Source: Brevibacillus porteri (GTDB taxonomy: Bacteria > Bacillota > Bacilli > Brevibacillales > Brevibacillaceae). From it: 64,000 nt of DNA. The stretch covers positions 62,001 through 126,000 of the forward strand of contig NZ_PXZO01000025.1 in the NCBI RefSeq assembly GCF_003013475.1, given 5' to 3'. This document shows, in pieces, positions 34,614 through 42,660 of this stretch (positions within the stretch are counted from its first letter, which is position 1; each line of letters starts with the position of its first letter). The notes under the pieces are model-generated. The model was given only the letters and a program-made list of their open reading frames with translations, had not been told where the DNA came from and did no database searches. Made by a program: the position numbers and the translations under genes.

Positions 34614-34714
34614 TCAACTAAACTGTGGGACACACAGGGATAGCTTGGTAACATTCACCCCGTTAGGAGTGACTACCCAAGAATCCCCCTGCCTTTAGGC
34701 ATGGGGAGTGTCAA
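34560..34714 (+). ncRNA. Candidate omega RNA scaffold at the IS right end
   Basis: In TnpB elements the guide RNA scaffold spans the end of tnpB and the right end, with the guide read from the flanking DNA. Here 34614-34714 is non-coding, contains the hairpin CCCCTGCCTTTAGGCATGGGG and ends at TCAA; the bases after 34714 would be the guide. The position is inferred from the family, not from a modelled fold. Confidence 0.55.
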
Positions 34715-34751
34715 TTAGTTATCTTGAATATTTGACTACTAGTATATCACG

Positions 34752-34785
34752 AGGGAGAGAACAATGATTCTCTCTCTTTTTTATT
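34752..34785 (+). terminator. Intrinsic terminator downstream of the IS
   Basis: GAGGGAGAGAA and TTCTCTCTC stem with loop CAATGA and TTTTTT. It probably ended a transcript present before the IS inserted. The rest of 34715-35158 holds the family X element below and the ECF operon promoter region. Confidence 0.75.
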
Positions 34786-34832
34786 CATTTTGATTCTCCC
34801 TAAGAAAGCAGGGGGAAAGCAAACAGCTCGCA

Positions 34833-35034
34833 GAGGAAACAGGAGAAACAAGCGAAGATCTTAGGGACACCGACCGAGACGGAATGCAAAAAGCGAAACA
34901 CGCCCTTAAGCGTCCACCTCTGAAACACATCCTGAACCGGCCACTTTGGACGCGGTTTCGCTTTTTGCATGGAGGCGGGCAGTCAATCCCCCAGCGGGTG
35001 GCCCTAGAAGCTGAGCGTTTTCTCCTGTTTCCTC
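34833..35034. repeat. Nested inverted-repeat element, family X, copy 2
   Basis: Outer perfect 16-bp repeat GAGGAAACAGGAGAAA (34833-34848) with its complement at 35019-35034. Inner perfect 16-bp repeat ATGCAAAAAGCGAAAC (34884-34899) with its complement at 34955-34970, and a further GCGTCCA/TGGACGC pair inside. The conserved motif TGGAGGCGGGCAGTCAATC follows the inner right arm directly, exactly as in copy 1. Both also share GACA-CG and a GGAA just before the inner left arm. Confidence 0.85.
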
Positions 35035-35158
35035 CCCACCCTACCGCTAGAACCAATGGTTTTACCCACCCTCTTCTAGACGATCCAGAAAAGAGAGAGT
35101 AAACTGGCTACAGGAATATTCCAAACATTAACACTTGACACAAGGAGGAGTTATTCTG

Positions 35159-35764
35159 ATGCTCTCGAATCTGTTCCGGCGGAAGTGGACGACGGTAGAT
35201 TACGTCCTGATTGTCGTCACTGCCGCGCTCTACGCTGTTGCCATTATCATGCTTGCCAATATCAAGCTCATTCCTTCCGTACCGATCCGTCCGGCCAATG
35301 CCCTTCAGCCCGTTTTTGGCATGTTATTCGGCTTGCCGGGATGCATAGGCCTTGCCTTTGGAAATATGGTCAGTGATTTGTTAACCGGAAGCGCACCGCC
35401 TCATGCGATCGCGGTCGGTTTCTTTTCTAATTTTATGGGGGGCTTTATCGGGCTACTTGCTGTGAGTCACCCTGCCCTGAAAACAAAACGCAGTGTGCTT
35501 CAATACATCGTGTTTGTAGTCATCATCAGCTCGGCAGTAGTAGCATGCGGGATTCTTGTTAACTTTGCACTGGGCTTAACTCCGAAAGAGGTAGTTGCTG
35601 TATTCATCCCGACGGTGTTCTTGAACCAAGCCATATCAACGGCAGTTCTGGGACCGATCCTCTTAAAGCTGTTGTACCCATTCGTGAAGCGCTCTGGACT
35701 TTACCGGGGTCGCCCCTTGCAGGATTTTAACTATCTCGGGAATGAAAGCAGGATCGCAAGGTGA
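35159..35764 (+). CDS. ECF transporter substrate-specific (S) component
   Basis: 201 residues from ATG 35159, with AAGGAGGA 8-9 bases upstream (the TTG at 35135 lies before that site). Five to six membrane helices, with the charged, conserved VPIRPANALQPVFGMLFGLPGCIGL segment that resembles QueT-like and related ECF S components. The product binds a vitamin, queuosine precursor or similar small molecule; which one is not decided by the sequence. It starts a five-gene operon and overlaps the ATPase gene (GTGA). Confidence 0.8.
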   Translation: MLSNLFRRKWTTVDYVLIVVTAALYAVAIIMLANIKLIPSVPIRPANALQPVFGMLFGLPGCIGLAFGNMVSDLLTGSAPPHAIAVGFFSNFMGGFIGLLAVSHPALKTKRSVLQYIVFVVIISSAVVACGILVNFALGLTPKEVVAVFIPTVFLNQAISTAVLGPILLKLLYPFVKRSGLYRGRPLQDFNYLGNESRIAR

Positions 35765-36603
35765 AAACAGAACCATTGCTACGAGTAAACGGAGTCTATT
35801 GGCATTATGAAGAGGGAGCACAGTCTGCGCTAGCGGACATTCATCTGGCGCTTTATCCAGGGGAAGTAGTCGGCGTAGTCGGGCCTGCTGCCGCAGGGAA
35901 AACGACGTTGCTTTTGACGATGTCAGGTCTGATTCCAGCTAACTATGGTGGACATTTCGTGGGGAGTGTCGAGTCCAATGGCGAGCAAGGCATCGTCTTT
36001 CAGGACCCGGAGACGCAGTTCATCGGGCTAACCGTCGAAGAGGAGCTTGCCTTTTCGCTTGAGAATGCCGGGTGGTCGGACGAGCGAATCGAAAAAAGAA
36101 TGGCAGAGGTACTCGATCTGATTGGATTGAACAGCTTTGCTAATCGTTCGCCTCTTGAGCTGTCGGGCGGAGAAAAGCAGCGGGTGGCAATTGCATCCGC
36201 TCTTTCCCACAGCCCACAGGTACTCATTTTGGATGAGCCTACTTCTGAGCTGGACCCTGTGGGGGCGCGGGAGGTCTTCTCGCTTCTTTCACGTTTGAAG
36301 CGAGAAAAAGAAATGACGATTGTGGTATCGTCCCATGCGACAGAAGAGCTCGCAGCCTTTTGCGACCGAATGATTCTGATTGCCGAGGGGAAAATCGTAT
36401 TGGATCAGCCAACTCGCCAATTTTTTGACCAAGTGGACGTGTTGGACGAGCATGGCATATTGGTCCCGGATGTCATCCGACTCTATCACATGCTATGCCA
36501 GCAAGGCGTCTTGTCGGCGTCCACTGCTGGTGTGCCTCTGACTGTTGAGGAACTGGCACTCTACTACAAAGAAGCACGGCTCGTTCGGGAGGGTAGCCTG
36601 TGA
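35761..36603 (+). CDS. ECF transporter ATP-binding protein 1
   Basis: 280 residues from GTG 35761. Walker A VGPAAAGKTT (an Ala-rich variant of GPNGSGKT), Q-loop IVFQDPETQFIGLTVEEEL, signature LSGGEKQRVAIA, Walker B VLILDEPTSELDP and switch His in SSHATEEL. The FQDPE-QF motif is the usual one in EcfA subunits. It pairs with the second ATPase; both are encoded back to back with overlapping start/stop codons. Confidence 0.9.
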   Translation: MKTEPLLRVNGVYWHYEEGAQSALADIHLALYPGEVVGVVGPAAAGKTTLLLTMSGLIPANYGGHFVGSVESNGEQGIVFQDPETQFIGLTVEEELAFSLENAGWSDERIEKRMAEVLDLIGLNSFANRSPLELSGGEKQRVAIASALSHSPQVLILDEPTSELDPVGAREVFSLLSRLKREKEMTIVVSSHATEELAAFCDRMILIAEGKIVLDQPTRQFFDQVDVLDEHGILVPDVIRLYHMLCQQGVLSASTAGVPLTVEELALYYKEARLVREGSL

Positions 36604-37415
36604 GTGTCGTTATTGAACTTAATGATGTCTGGTATAGTTATGAAAAGGAAAAGCTGGTGCTGCAAGGCGTTTCGCTCCAACTGAAACAGGGAGAATTCGT
36701 CGCCATCATCGGGGGAAATGGTTCCGGTAAAACGACATTGGCCAAGCATTGTAATGGTCTATACAAGCCAACGCAGGGTACCGTCAAAGTGAATGGTCTC
36801 GATACCAAGACGATGAGCGTTGCCCAGCTATCGAGAATCGTGGCCTATTGCTATCAAAATCCTGATCATCAAATCTTTCATTCGACCATAAAGGCAGAGG
36901 TAGCATTTGGGCCCAAAAACATGGGCTGGCCGCCTGAAAAAATAGAGCAAGCTGTCGCGGAGGCGTTGGCAGCAGTGGGGTTATCCGACAAGGGTGACGA
37001 AGAACCCCATTTCTCGAGCAAAGGCACGCGGCAAAAGATTGCGGTGGCTTCGATCTTGGCGATGAAGCCGCAAGTGATCGTGCTGGACGAACCTACGACC
37101 GGTCTCGATTACCGAGGCATGCAAGAAATGATGGAGCTGGTGCGGCATTTACATGCGGAAGGTCATACGATCATCGTCATCACGCATGATATGCGTCTGG
37201 TAGCGGAGTATGCCCAGCGAGTGATCGTTATGCATAAAGGAAAGCTGTTATGCGATGGGGACCCAGTGCACGTATTTTCGCAAACACAAGTATTAGCTGC
37301 TGCCCAAGTAGAAGCGCCTGCCATTTATCGTTTTGGGAAGGCTGCTGGGATCGACGACCCGATTCCCCTCACGCTGACAGCGATGAAAAAACAGGTGCTG
37401 GGAGAGGGGATCTAA
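36600..37415 (+). CDS. ECF transporter ATP-binding protein 2
   Basis: 271 residues from GTG 36600 overlapping the preceding stop. Walker A IGGNGSGKTT, Q-loop YCYQNPDHQIFHSTIKAEVAFGPKN, Walker B VIVLDEPTTGLDYRG and switch His in VITHDM. The expected LSGGxxQ signature is replaced by FSSKGTRQK, an unusual form for an ABC ATPase; in a heterodimer one signature may be degenerate, and the partner's LSGGEKQ is intact. Confidence 0.9.
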   Translation: MSVVIELNDVWYSYEKEKLVLQGVSLQLKQGEFVAIIGGNGSGKTTLAKHCNGLYKPTQGTVKVNGLDTKTMSVAQLSRIVAYCYQNPDHQIFHSTIKAEVAFGPKNMGWPPEKIEQAVAEALAAVGLSDKGDEEPHFSSKGTRQKIAVASILAMKPQVIVLDEPTTGLDYRGMQEMMELVRHLHAEGHTIIVITHDMRLVAEYAQRVIVMHKGKLLCDGDPVHVFSQTQVLAAAQVEAPAIYRFGKAAGIDDPIPLTLTAMKKQVLGEGI

Positions 37416-37416
37416 G

Positions 37417-38205
37417 ATGAAGAATGCCCATCCGAGCTACACGCTGCTTGTATTCGTACTGCTGGGCTTGCTCCCTTTTTTATTCCAGGACCCGCGTGCG
37501 CTAATTGTTCTGTTGGCGATAAACATCGCACTGATTGCCAAGCTGGGCTGGGAGCGCTCTATGATTAAGGCGTACATATTGGTTGGTGGAATCGGTTCGT
37601 GCTTTGCAGTGATTACGTGGCTACCGTTTACCAATGTAGGCACTCCGTACTGGAGCAGCACCATTCCGTTGATCCATTATCCCGTGCAAATCACGGATGT
37701 CGGTGTCTTATGGGCATTGGGAATGGGACTTCGACTGGCAAATGTCGCGTTATTGTCCATGTATTATGTGTTTACGACATCGCCCAGAGAAATAGCAATG
37801 GGACTTCGCGGGATTGGCGTTCCGTTTTCGATCAGCTATTTGCTCTCGCTCATTTTTCGCTTTATCCCCCTCGTCAAAAATGATTTGGCGATCATTCGGG
37901 AAGCGCAGATGGTACGAGGGATGTCGACGAGCGAAGGAAATGTTCCGGAACGCATCAGGAAGTACAGCTACTTGCTCGTACCGCTCATCTTCAACTCACT
38001 CAAGCGTGTACAATTGATTGCTAATGCATTGGATGCTAAAGGCTTTCGCATGCGTAACAGTCAGCATCGGTTTTACCGCAGCAAACGCTGGAAAAAAGCA
38101 GAAGTATTCACACTAGTGGCTGGTGTATGTATCGTCTCGGCACTGTTTTACATCGCCAGGCTGCATCCAGATCATATTGGCGTGCTGATTCCGGGGCGTA
38201 TTTAG
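37417..38205 (+). CDS. ECF transporter transmembrane (T) component
   Basis: 262 residues, ATG 37417 two bases after the preceding stop. CbiQ/EcfT family: about six helices, and the two ARG-type coupling motifs appear as AQMVRGMSTSEGN and NALDAKGFRMRNSQHRF, which contact the ATPases. Scaffold of the importer. Confidence 0.88.
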   Translation: MKNAHPSYTLLVFVLLGLLPFLFQDPRALIVLLAINIALIAKLGWERSMIKAYILVGGIGSCFAVITWLPFTNVGTPYWSSTIPLIHYPVQITDVGVLWALGMGLRLANVALLSMYYVFTTSPREIAMGLRGIGVPFSISYLLSLIFRFIPLVKNDLAIIREAQMVRGMSTSEGNVPERIRKYSYLLVPLIFNSLKRVQLIANALDAKGFRMRNSQHRFYRSKRWKKAEVFTLVAGVCIVSALFYIARLHPDHIGVLIPGRI

Positions 38206-38221
38206 TGAGGAGGTAGGCAAA

Positions 38222-39070
38222 ATGGACGAAGCATTGTTTTCGCAGGTCAATCGTTTGCAGGTAGAAGAGGGCACGCTGGAGTACGGCGTAACAGGAAAGT
38301 CAGATGCACCTGCCTTGCTGCTTTTGCATGGCATTCGCAACACTAAGCTGCTATTTGCGCCCATCCTGCCACGATTGGCAGAGCGATATCGGGTGATTGC
38401 GGTAGATATCCGTGGTCACGGGAATTCTGTGAGCGATGGTTCCTTTTCGTTTGAGCGGATTGTAACGGATTTGATTCAACTTTTGGATGCAGAGCAGCTT
38501 GAACAAGTGACGATTGTCGCAGCGTCCTTTTCTGCTGTGCCTGCCCAGATGCTTGCGATTCGCGAGCCCAAGCGAGTAGCGTCGCTCGTATTGCTGGATG
38601 GAGGGTATTATTCCTTGGGAGAAGTGCCTGGATTCAATAGGGAGAAGGTTGTCGAGCGGCTGGCTACCACGCGTTTTTCTTCCGTAGAGGAAGCGGAAAG
38701 GCAGTTCGCAGAGCGGTATGGTACGAGAGTGATGCCAGAGGGCTGGATGCGAGACGAGCTTTTGAAAAGGGAAGACGACAGCTACGGATACCGTTTGCCG
38801 AGGGAAGCTTTCTCCGCTTATTTCAAAGAGTACAGCGTCCATAGCCAACCGGAAATGTTCCAACAGCTGACATGCCCCGTGCTATTACTGCTGGCTGACG
38901 ACAGCTTATTGTCAAAAGAAGAGCAGCAGTTTCATCATCAGGCAGTCGCCAATTATCAGGGGATTGTGAAGCAGGCCAAGGTGAAAATGATACAGGAAGC
39001 TCAACATTTGCTGATGGTAACGCATCCGCAAGAGACCGTGAACGAAATCCAAGATTTTTTATTGAAATAA
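38222..39070 (+). CDS. Alpha/beta hydrolase with atypical nucleophile motif
   Basis: 282 residues, AGGAGG before ATG 38222. Canonical fold features are LLLLHGIRN (oxyanion strand, residues ~31-39), VIAVDIRGHGNS (~58-69), VASLVLLDGGYY, a likely acid in LLADDSLL and the catalytic His in IQEAQHLLMV (~ residue 260). The nucleophile elbow reads VAASFSAVPA, that is A-x-S-x-S instead of G-x-S-x-G. It is the last gene of the ECF operon, 16 bases after the T component, so it probably processes the imported compound, for example by removing an ester or amide group. Confidence 0.82.
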   Translation: MDEALFSQVNRLQVEEGTLEYGVTGKSDAPALLLLHGIRNTKLLFAPILPRLAERYRVIAVDIRGHGNSVSDGSFSFERIVTDLIQLLDAEQLEQVTIVAASFSAVPAQMLAIREPKRVASLVLLDGGYYSLGEVPGFNREKVVERLATTRFSSVEEAERQFAERYGTRVMPEGWMRDELLKREDDSYGYRLPREAFSAYFKEYSVHSQPEMFQQLTCPVLLLLADDSLLSKEEQQFHHQAVANYQGIVKQAKVKMIQEAQHLLMVTHPQETVNEIQDFLLK

Positions 39071-39072
39071 GG

Positions 39073-39105
39073 AAGGGACAAGCGAGGATGCTTGTCCCTT
39101 TTTCT
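39073..39105. terminator. ECF operon terminator (bidirectional)
   Basis: AAGGGACAAGC and GCTTGTCCCTT form a perfect 11-bp stem with a 6-base loop followed by TTTTCTTT; a spore lipoprotein gene converges from the other side. Confidence 0.9.
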
Positions 39106-39109
39106 TTGT

Positions 39110-39805
39110 TTACCGCTTTGCTTCGCGTATGAGCACGCTCAGCTGTTCGGCCATGGTTTGATTATTTTTGTGATTCTTCATTTGCTTTTTCACTGTTTCT
39201 AGCGCTTGGATGCCTTTTTTCGAGTTCACGACCTTCACCGGTGTATCCGTTCCGTAGATACGCTCGATTTGGGTGCGTGCTTGTGCGAATGTGTTCTGAT
39301 GATCACTCGTACCCAATGTACCTGCGGTTCCGCTCCCTGATTTTGTATGGGCAGCATCATGCCCTCGACTGGAGCTTCCCGAGTAATTGCTGATGAGATG
39401 GGACTGCATCGGGTCCATTTGATTGATCGATTGTGTATTGGCAGTAGAAGGGGCCAAGTAGATGGCATCGTTCACGATCAATGCCTGAACGCCGTGAACG
39501 CCCGCTGCCTTCAGTTGGGCTTCCAACTTTGTAGAAGGACCGCCCGTGTGCAAGTGTGAGCTGCCCATGGAGCTGTAGAGAGCATTGCCCATTCCGCTAT
39601 ACGTATGGCCGTGCGCGTTTGTCGTGAATTTCTTATCACGATCCACGCTTGGAATAACATTTGCGCCTTTGGGCGTCTGCACGGTGGACTGTGTGTGTGC
39701 TGGCGGATGCGGCTTCGTAGGCGGAGCAGCCTGATTCATACAAGCTGTCATTAGAAGTACAGCCCCTAACCCTGCGGTTCCTACCCATGTATGGAAGTGC
39801 TTCAT
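39110..39805 (-). CDS. YhcN/YlaJ-type sporulation lipoprotein
   Basis: 231 residues from ATG 39805 (AGGGA about six bases upstream; a GTG at 39808 is too close). Signal peptide with lipobox LLMTAC (Cys about residue 22), a long low-complexity P/T/H/S linker, then an AQLKAAGVHGVQALIVNDAIYLA-type core domain and QARTQIERIYGTDTPVKVVNSKKGIQALETVKKQM near the end. These are the YhcN/YlaJ family features; members are found on forespores or in spore membranes. The His-rich linker is unusual. Monocistronic. Confidence 0.85.
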   Translation of the reverse strand: MKHFHTWVGTAGLGAVLLMTACMNQAAPPTKPHPPAHTQSTVQTPKGANVIPSVDRDKKFTTNAHGHTYSGMGNALYSSMGSSHLHTGGPSTKLEAQLKAAGVHGVQALIVNDAIYLAPSTANTQSINQMDPMQSHLISNYSGSSSRGHDAAHTKSGSGTAGTLGTSDHQNTFAQARTQIERIYGTDTPVKVVNSKKGIQALETVKKQMKNHKNNQTMAEQLSVLIREAKR

Positions 39806-39961
39806 CACGATCCCTCCAAGTCTTCCTACCTAGATAAACTTATCCTTTGTTCGCGGCATGAAGTTATGAGTGGAGTATGTTGGAAAAAATTCCGGTGATC
39901 ACGAGTATCTTGTGGAAAAAATGCACAAACCAAAGGAAGGAAATCACTGGAGGTGGTAGAT

Positions 39962-40705
39962 TTGGCAGATTCAAACAACGTGAAGGAGCAGCCAGTATCC
40001 CGAAGGAACTTCTTGAAAAACTCCGGCCTGGTGCTGGGAAGCTTGGTCGTGGGTGGCGTGGCAGGGAGCTTGCTCCGCAAACCAGAACCTCCGGCGCAGC
40101 CAGCAGCACCGCCCCCTGCTGCCGATTACAATCAGGCACTCATGTTTTTTACGCCTGAGCAATTTAAGGTAGCGGATGCCGCCTGTGAGCGCATTTATCC
40201 TGAGGATGAGCTGGGTCCGGGCGCGAAGGCACTCGGTGCCGCTTATTTCATTGACCACCAGCTAGCGGGTGATTGGGGCTTTAATGCTCGTGAATACATG
40301 CAAGCGCCCTTTTTTCCAGGTGAGATCACACAGGGCTATCAAGGCAGGTTGAAACGTAGGGAAATATTCGATATCGGCCTTCAAGAGATGAACAACTACA
40401 GTAACAGTACCCATGGAAAACGGTTTTATGAACTCCCGGCGGAGCAGCAGGACGCGGTTTTAAAGGCTTTTGAAACCGATGAAGTAAAATTGACGACCAT
40501 TTCGGCGAGTACTTTTTTCAATATGCTGCGGGCCAGTACGATCGAAGGCGTTTATGCAGACCCTCTGTACGGAGGTAATAAAAATATGGACGGCTGGAAA
40601 ATGAAGAATTTCCCAGGTAATCAGATGGCGTATACACAGCTGATCGATAAGCCTGAGTTTGTGAAGATGGCTCCCTTAAGTCTGCGGGATCATCAACAAC
40701 ATTAA
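39962..40705 (+). CDS. Gluconate 2-dehydrogenase subunit 3 family protein
   Basis: 247 residues from TTG 39962, GGAGGTGG at 39949-39956. Twin-arginine signal (SRRNFLKNSG, then a hydrophobic stretch and a proline-rich spacer) predicts Tat export of the assembled complex. The Gluconate_2-dh3 domain begins around residue 65 (FFTPEQFKVADAACERIYPEDELGPGAKALGAAYFIDHQL). It is the small subunit of membrane GMC dehydrogenases and sits 14 bases before the large subunit gene. The c-type cytochrome subunit of the classical three-part enzyme is not encoded here. Confidence 0.88.
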   Translation: MADSNNVKEQPVSRRNFLKNSGLVLGSLVVGGVAGSLLRKPEPPAQPAAPPPAADYNQALMFFTPEQFKVADAACERIYPEDELGPGAKALGAAYFIDHQLAGDWGFNAREYMQAPFFPGEITQGYQGRLKRREIFDIGLQEMNNYSNSTHGKRFYELPAEQQDAVLKAFETDEVKLTTISASTFFNMLRASTIEGVYADPLYGGNKNMDGWKMKNFPGNQMAYTQLIDKPEFVKMAPLSLRDHQQH

Positions 40706-40719
40706 GGGGGACTGTACAT

Positions 40720-42441
40720 ATGGCCAAAAAGCTGCCCAAGGTTGACGTCGTAATCGTGGGGGTGGGCTGGGGAGGAGGCATTATTGCTTCCGAGCTAACC
40801 AAACAAGGTTTGACAGTAGTGGGCCTAGAGCGAGGCAAGGAGCGGAAAACCGAAGACTACTTCATGGTACACGATGAATTGCGTTACGCTCTTCGTTACG
40901 AGATGATGCAAGATTTGTCCAAGGAAACGATTACGTTCCGCAGTAAAATGAACGTTCGCGCGCTTCCCATGCGGTCATACGGTTCCTTTTTGATCGGGAC
41001 AGGACTCGGGGGAGCTGGTATCCACTGGAACGGACAGACCTTCCGCTTCCTGCCGTACGATTTCGAAATCCGTTCGAAGACGATTGAACGGTATGGGGCA
41101 AAGAAAATTCCTGAGGGAATGACGATCCAGGATTGGGGCATTACCTACGATCAATTGGAGCCGTACTTCGATAAGTTTGAAAAGATGGCGGGAATCGCAG
41201 GCGAGGAGAATCCGTTGGGGGGGAAACGCTCCAGTCCTTATCCGATACCTCCGATGCGTACGACACCGAGTATGAAAATGTTTGCAGATGCTGCGAAGAA
41301 GAAAAGCCTGCATCCATACATCCTACCATCTGCAAATCTCTCGCAAGCGTATACCAATCCAGACGGGGTGGCTCGGGCAGCTTGTCAGTACTGCGGCTTC
41401 TGTGAAAGGTTTGGTTGCGAGTACGGAGCAAAAGCCGATCCGGTGGTGACGGTGATCCCGGTAGCGAAGAAGACAGGGAAGTTTGAAATTCGCACGCATT
41501 CCCATGTCCGCAGAATTTTACATACAGGGAACAAGGCGACAGGCGTCTTGTATACGGATGTCACGACAGGGGAGGAATTCGAACAGCCCGCCGATATTGT
41601 GGTGATGACCAGTTATGTATTCAACAACGCGCGAATCTTGCTCATGTCCAAGCTGGGGAAACCGTATGATCCAGCAACGGGAAAAGGCGTAATCGGAAAA
41701 AACTACGCCTACCAGGTCATGAGAGGAGGCGCGGTCGGCTTCTTCGACGACAAGGAGTTTAACAATTTTGCAGGCGCAGGCTCGTTGGGAATGTGTTTGG
41801 ATGATTACAACGGTGATAACTTCGATCACTCCGATTTGAAATTTATCCATGGGGCGAATATCGCTGTCACACAAACTGGCTTTCGACCAATCGGCACGAA
41901 CAAGGTGCCACCGGGAACGCCTAGCTGGGGCAAGGATTTCAAGGCTGCATCGATCAAATACACGAATCGGTTCATATCCGTAGGCGCCCAAGGAGCTTCC
42001 ATGCCATTTCGACAGCACTTCCTTGATCTGGACCCGACGTACAAGGACGCATTTGGTGATCCATTGATGCGCATTACGTATGATTTCGTCGATCAGGACA
42101 GGGAGTTGGCGGCTTTTTGTGCGGATAAGTGCGCGGAAATTGTGAAAGAAATGGGTGCGAACGAGAAGCTCGAAATCAACCGCAAGCTCGGACCCTACGA
42201 TATCACACCATACCAATCGACGCACAATACAGGTGGCGTCATCATGGGAGCCTCTCCAGAAACCTCGGCCGTTAACAACTACTTGCAGATGTGGGATGCG
42301 GAAAACGTATTTGTCGTCGGGGCTTCTGCCTTTGCGCACAATAGCGGCTACAATCCGACAGGAACGATGGGTGCTCTCTCCTATCGAGCGGCAGAAGGCA
42401 TTTTGAAATACAGGAAAAGCGCGGGCGGCATGATCGTATAA
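40720..42441 (+). CDS. GMC-type membrane dehydrogenase, flavoprotein subunit
   Basis: 573 residues. FAD-binding Rossmann motif VIVGVGWGGGIIASEL (residues ~11-26), GTGLGGAGIHWNGQ (~92-105), a Cys cluster ACQYCGFCERFGC (~ residues 230-242) consistent with the family's disulfide or Fe-S related region, and the C-terminal GMC block HNTGGVIMGASPETSAVNNY...NVFVVGASAFAHNSGYNPTGTMGALSYRAAEGI with catalytic His and Asn. Homologous to the large subunit of gluconate 2-dehydrogenase and related alcohol/sugar-acid dehydrogenases; it would be exported with its Tat-signal partner. True substrate unknown. Confidence 0.88.
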   Translation: MAKKLPKVDVVIVGVGWGGGIIASELTKQGLTVVGLERGKERKTEDYFMVHDELRYALRYEMMQDLSKETITFRSKMNVRALPMRSYGSFLIGTGLGGAGIHWNGQTFRFLPYDFEIRSKTIERYGAKKIPEGMTIQDWGITYDQLEPYFDKFEKMAGIAGEENPLGGKRSSPYPIPPMRTTPSMKMFADAAKKKSLHPYILPSANLSQAYTNPDGVARAACQYCGFCERFGCEYGAKADPVVTVIPVAKKTGKFEIRTHSHVRRILHTGNKATGVLYTDVTTGEEFEQPADIVVMTSYVFNNARILLMSKLGKPYDPATGKGVIGKNYAYQVMRGGAVGFFDDKEFNNFAGAGSLGMCLDDYNGDNFDHSDLKFIHGANIAVTQTGFRPIGTNKVPPGTPSWGKDFKAASIKYTNRFISVGAQGASMPFRQHFLDLDPTYKDAFGDPLMRITYDFVDQDRELAAFCADKCAEIVKEMGANEKLEINRKLGPYDITPYQSTHNTGGVIMGASPETSAVNNYLQMWDAENVFVVGASAFAHNSGYNPTGTMGALSYRAAEGILKYRKSAGGMIV

Positions 42442-42468
42442 GCTATTTTTCTAGTAATGCAAAACATA

Positions 42469-42550
42469 ATTGCAACTATGCGAAAAGTCGTTGGGGCAAC
42501 TAACGGCTTTTTCTCGTGAATTCGAAAAAAATCATTTGCATGATTGCGAA
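42469..42550 (+). promoter_or_regulatory. Two upstream activator sites flanking a terminator
   Basis: Two copies of the same imperfect palindrome, TTGCA-N4-TGCGAA: 42470-42484 (centre ACTA) and 42536-42550 (centre TGAT), 66 bases apart, about six helical turns. Between them is the GMC operon terminator (AGTCGTT/AACGGCT with TTTTT, 42484-42512). They lie 60-135 bases upstream of a sigma-54 promoter, the usual place for an enhancer-binding protein. Confidence 0.7.
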
Positions 42551-42602
42551 TGTCTGCGAGCGCAGAAAGGGAAGAGCACTGGAATGATGCGGTTTCTCAC
42601 CT

Positions 42603-42618
42603 TGGCACGCTCCTTGCT
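42603..42618 (+). promoter_or_regulatory. Sigma-54 (-24/-12) promoter
   Basis: TGGCAC-GCTCC-TTGCT matches the RpoN consensus TGGCACN5TTGCW at every fixed position, with the invariant GG and GC. It is 43 bases before the start of the PLP lyase gene. Confidence 0.9.
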
Positions 42619-42660
42619 ATACCCTTTGGTAACAGCACAAGCAAAAGGGAGAGACGAGAA

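Larger units (their letters stand above)
32944..34714 (+). mobile_element. IS200/IS605-family insertion sequence with tnpA and tnpB
   Basis: Boundaries are inferred from subterminal hairpins: CCCCTTGCTTTAGCTATGGGG near the left end and CCCCTGCCTTTAGGCATGGGG near the right end, plus a TCAA right cleavage-like site at 34711-34714. The preceding TTTAT (32939-32943) would be the target/TAM. There are no terminal inverted repeats or target duplications, as expected for this single-strand transposition family. An 8-bp inverted repeat GTTAGATA/TATCTAAC (33059-33083) and TATAAT at 33091 lie before tnpA. Confidence 0.85.

Noticed and set aside
15146..35100. CRISPR array or tRNA clusters in the repeat-bearing intergenic regions
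   Set aside because: The repeats are single inverted-repeat elements without regular direct repeats and spacers, and no cloverleaf with a GTTCGA-type T loop was seen.
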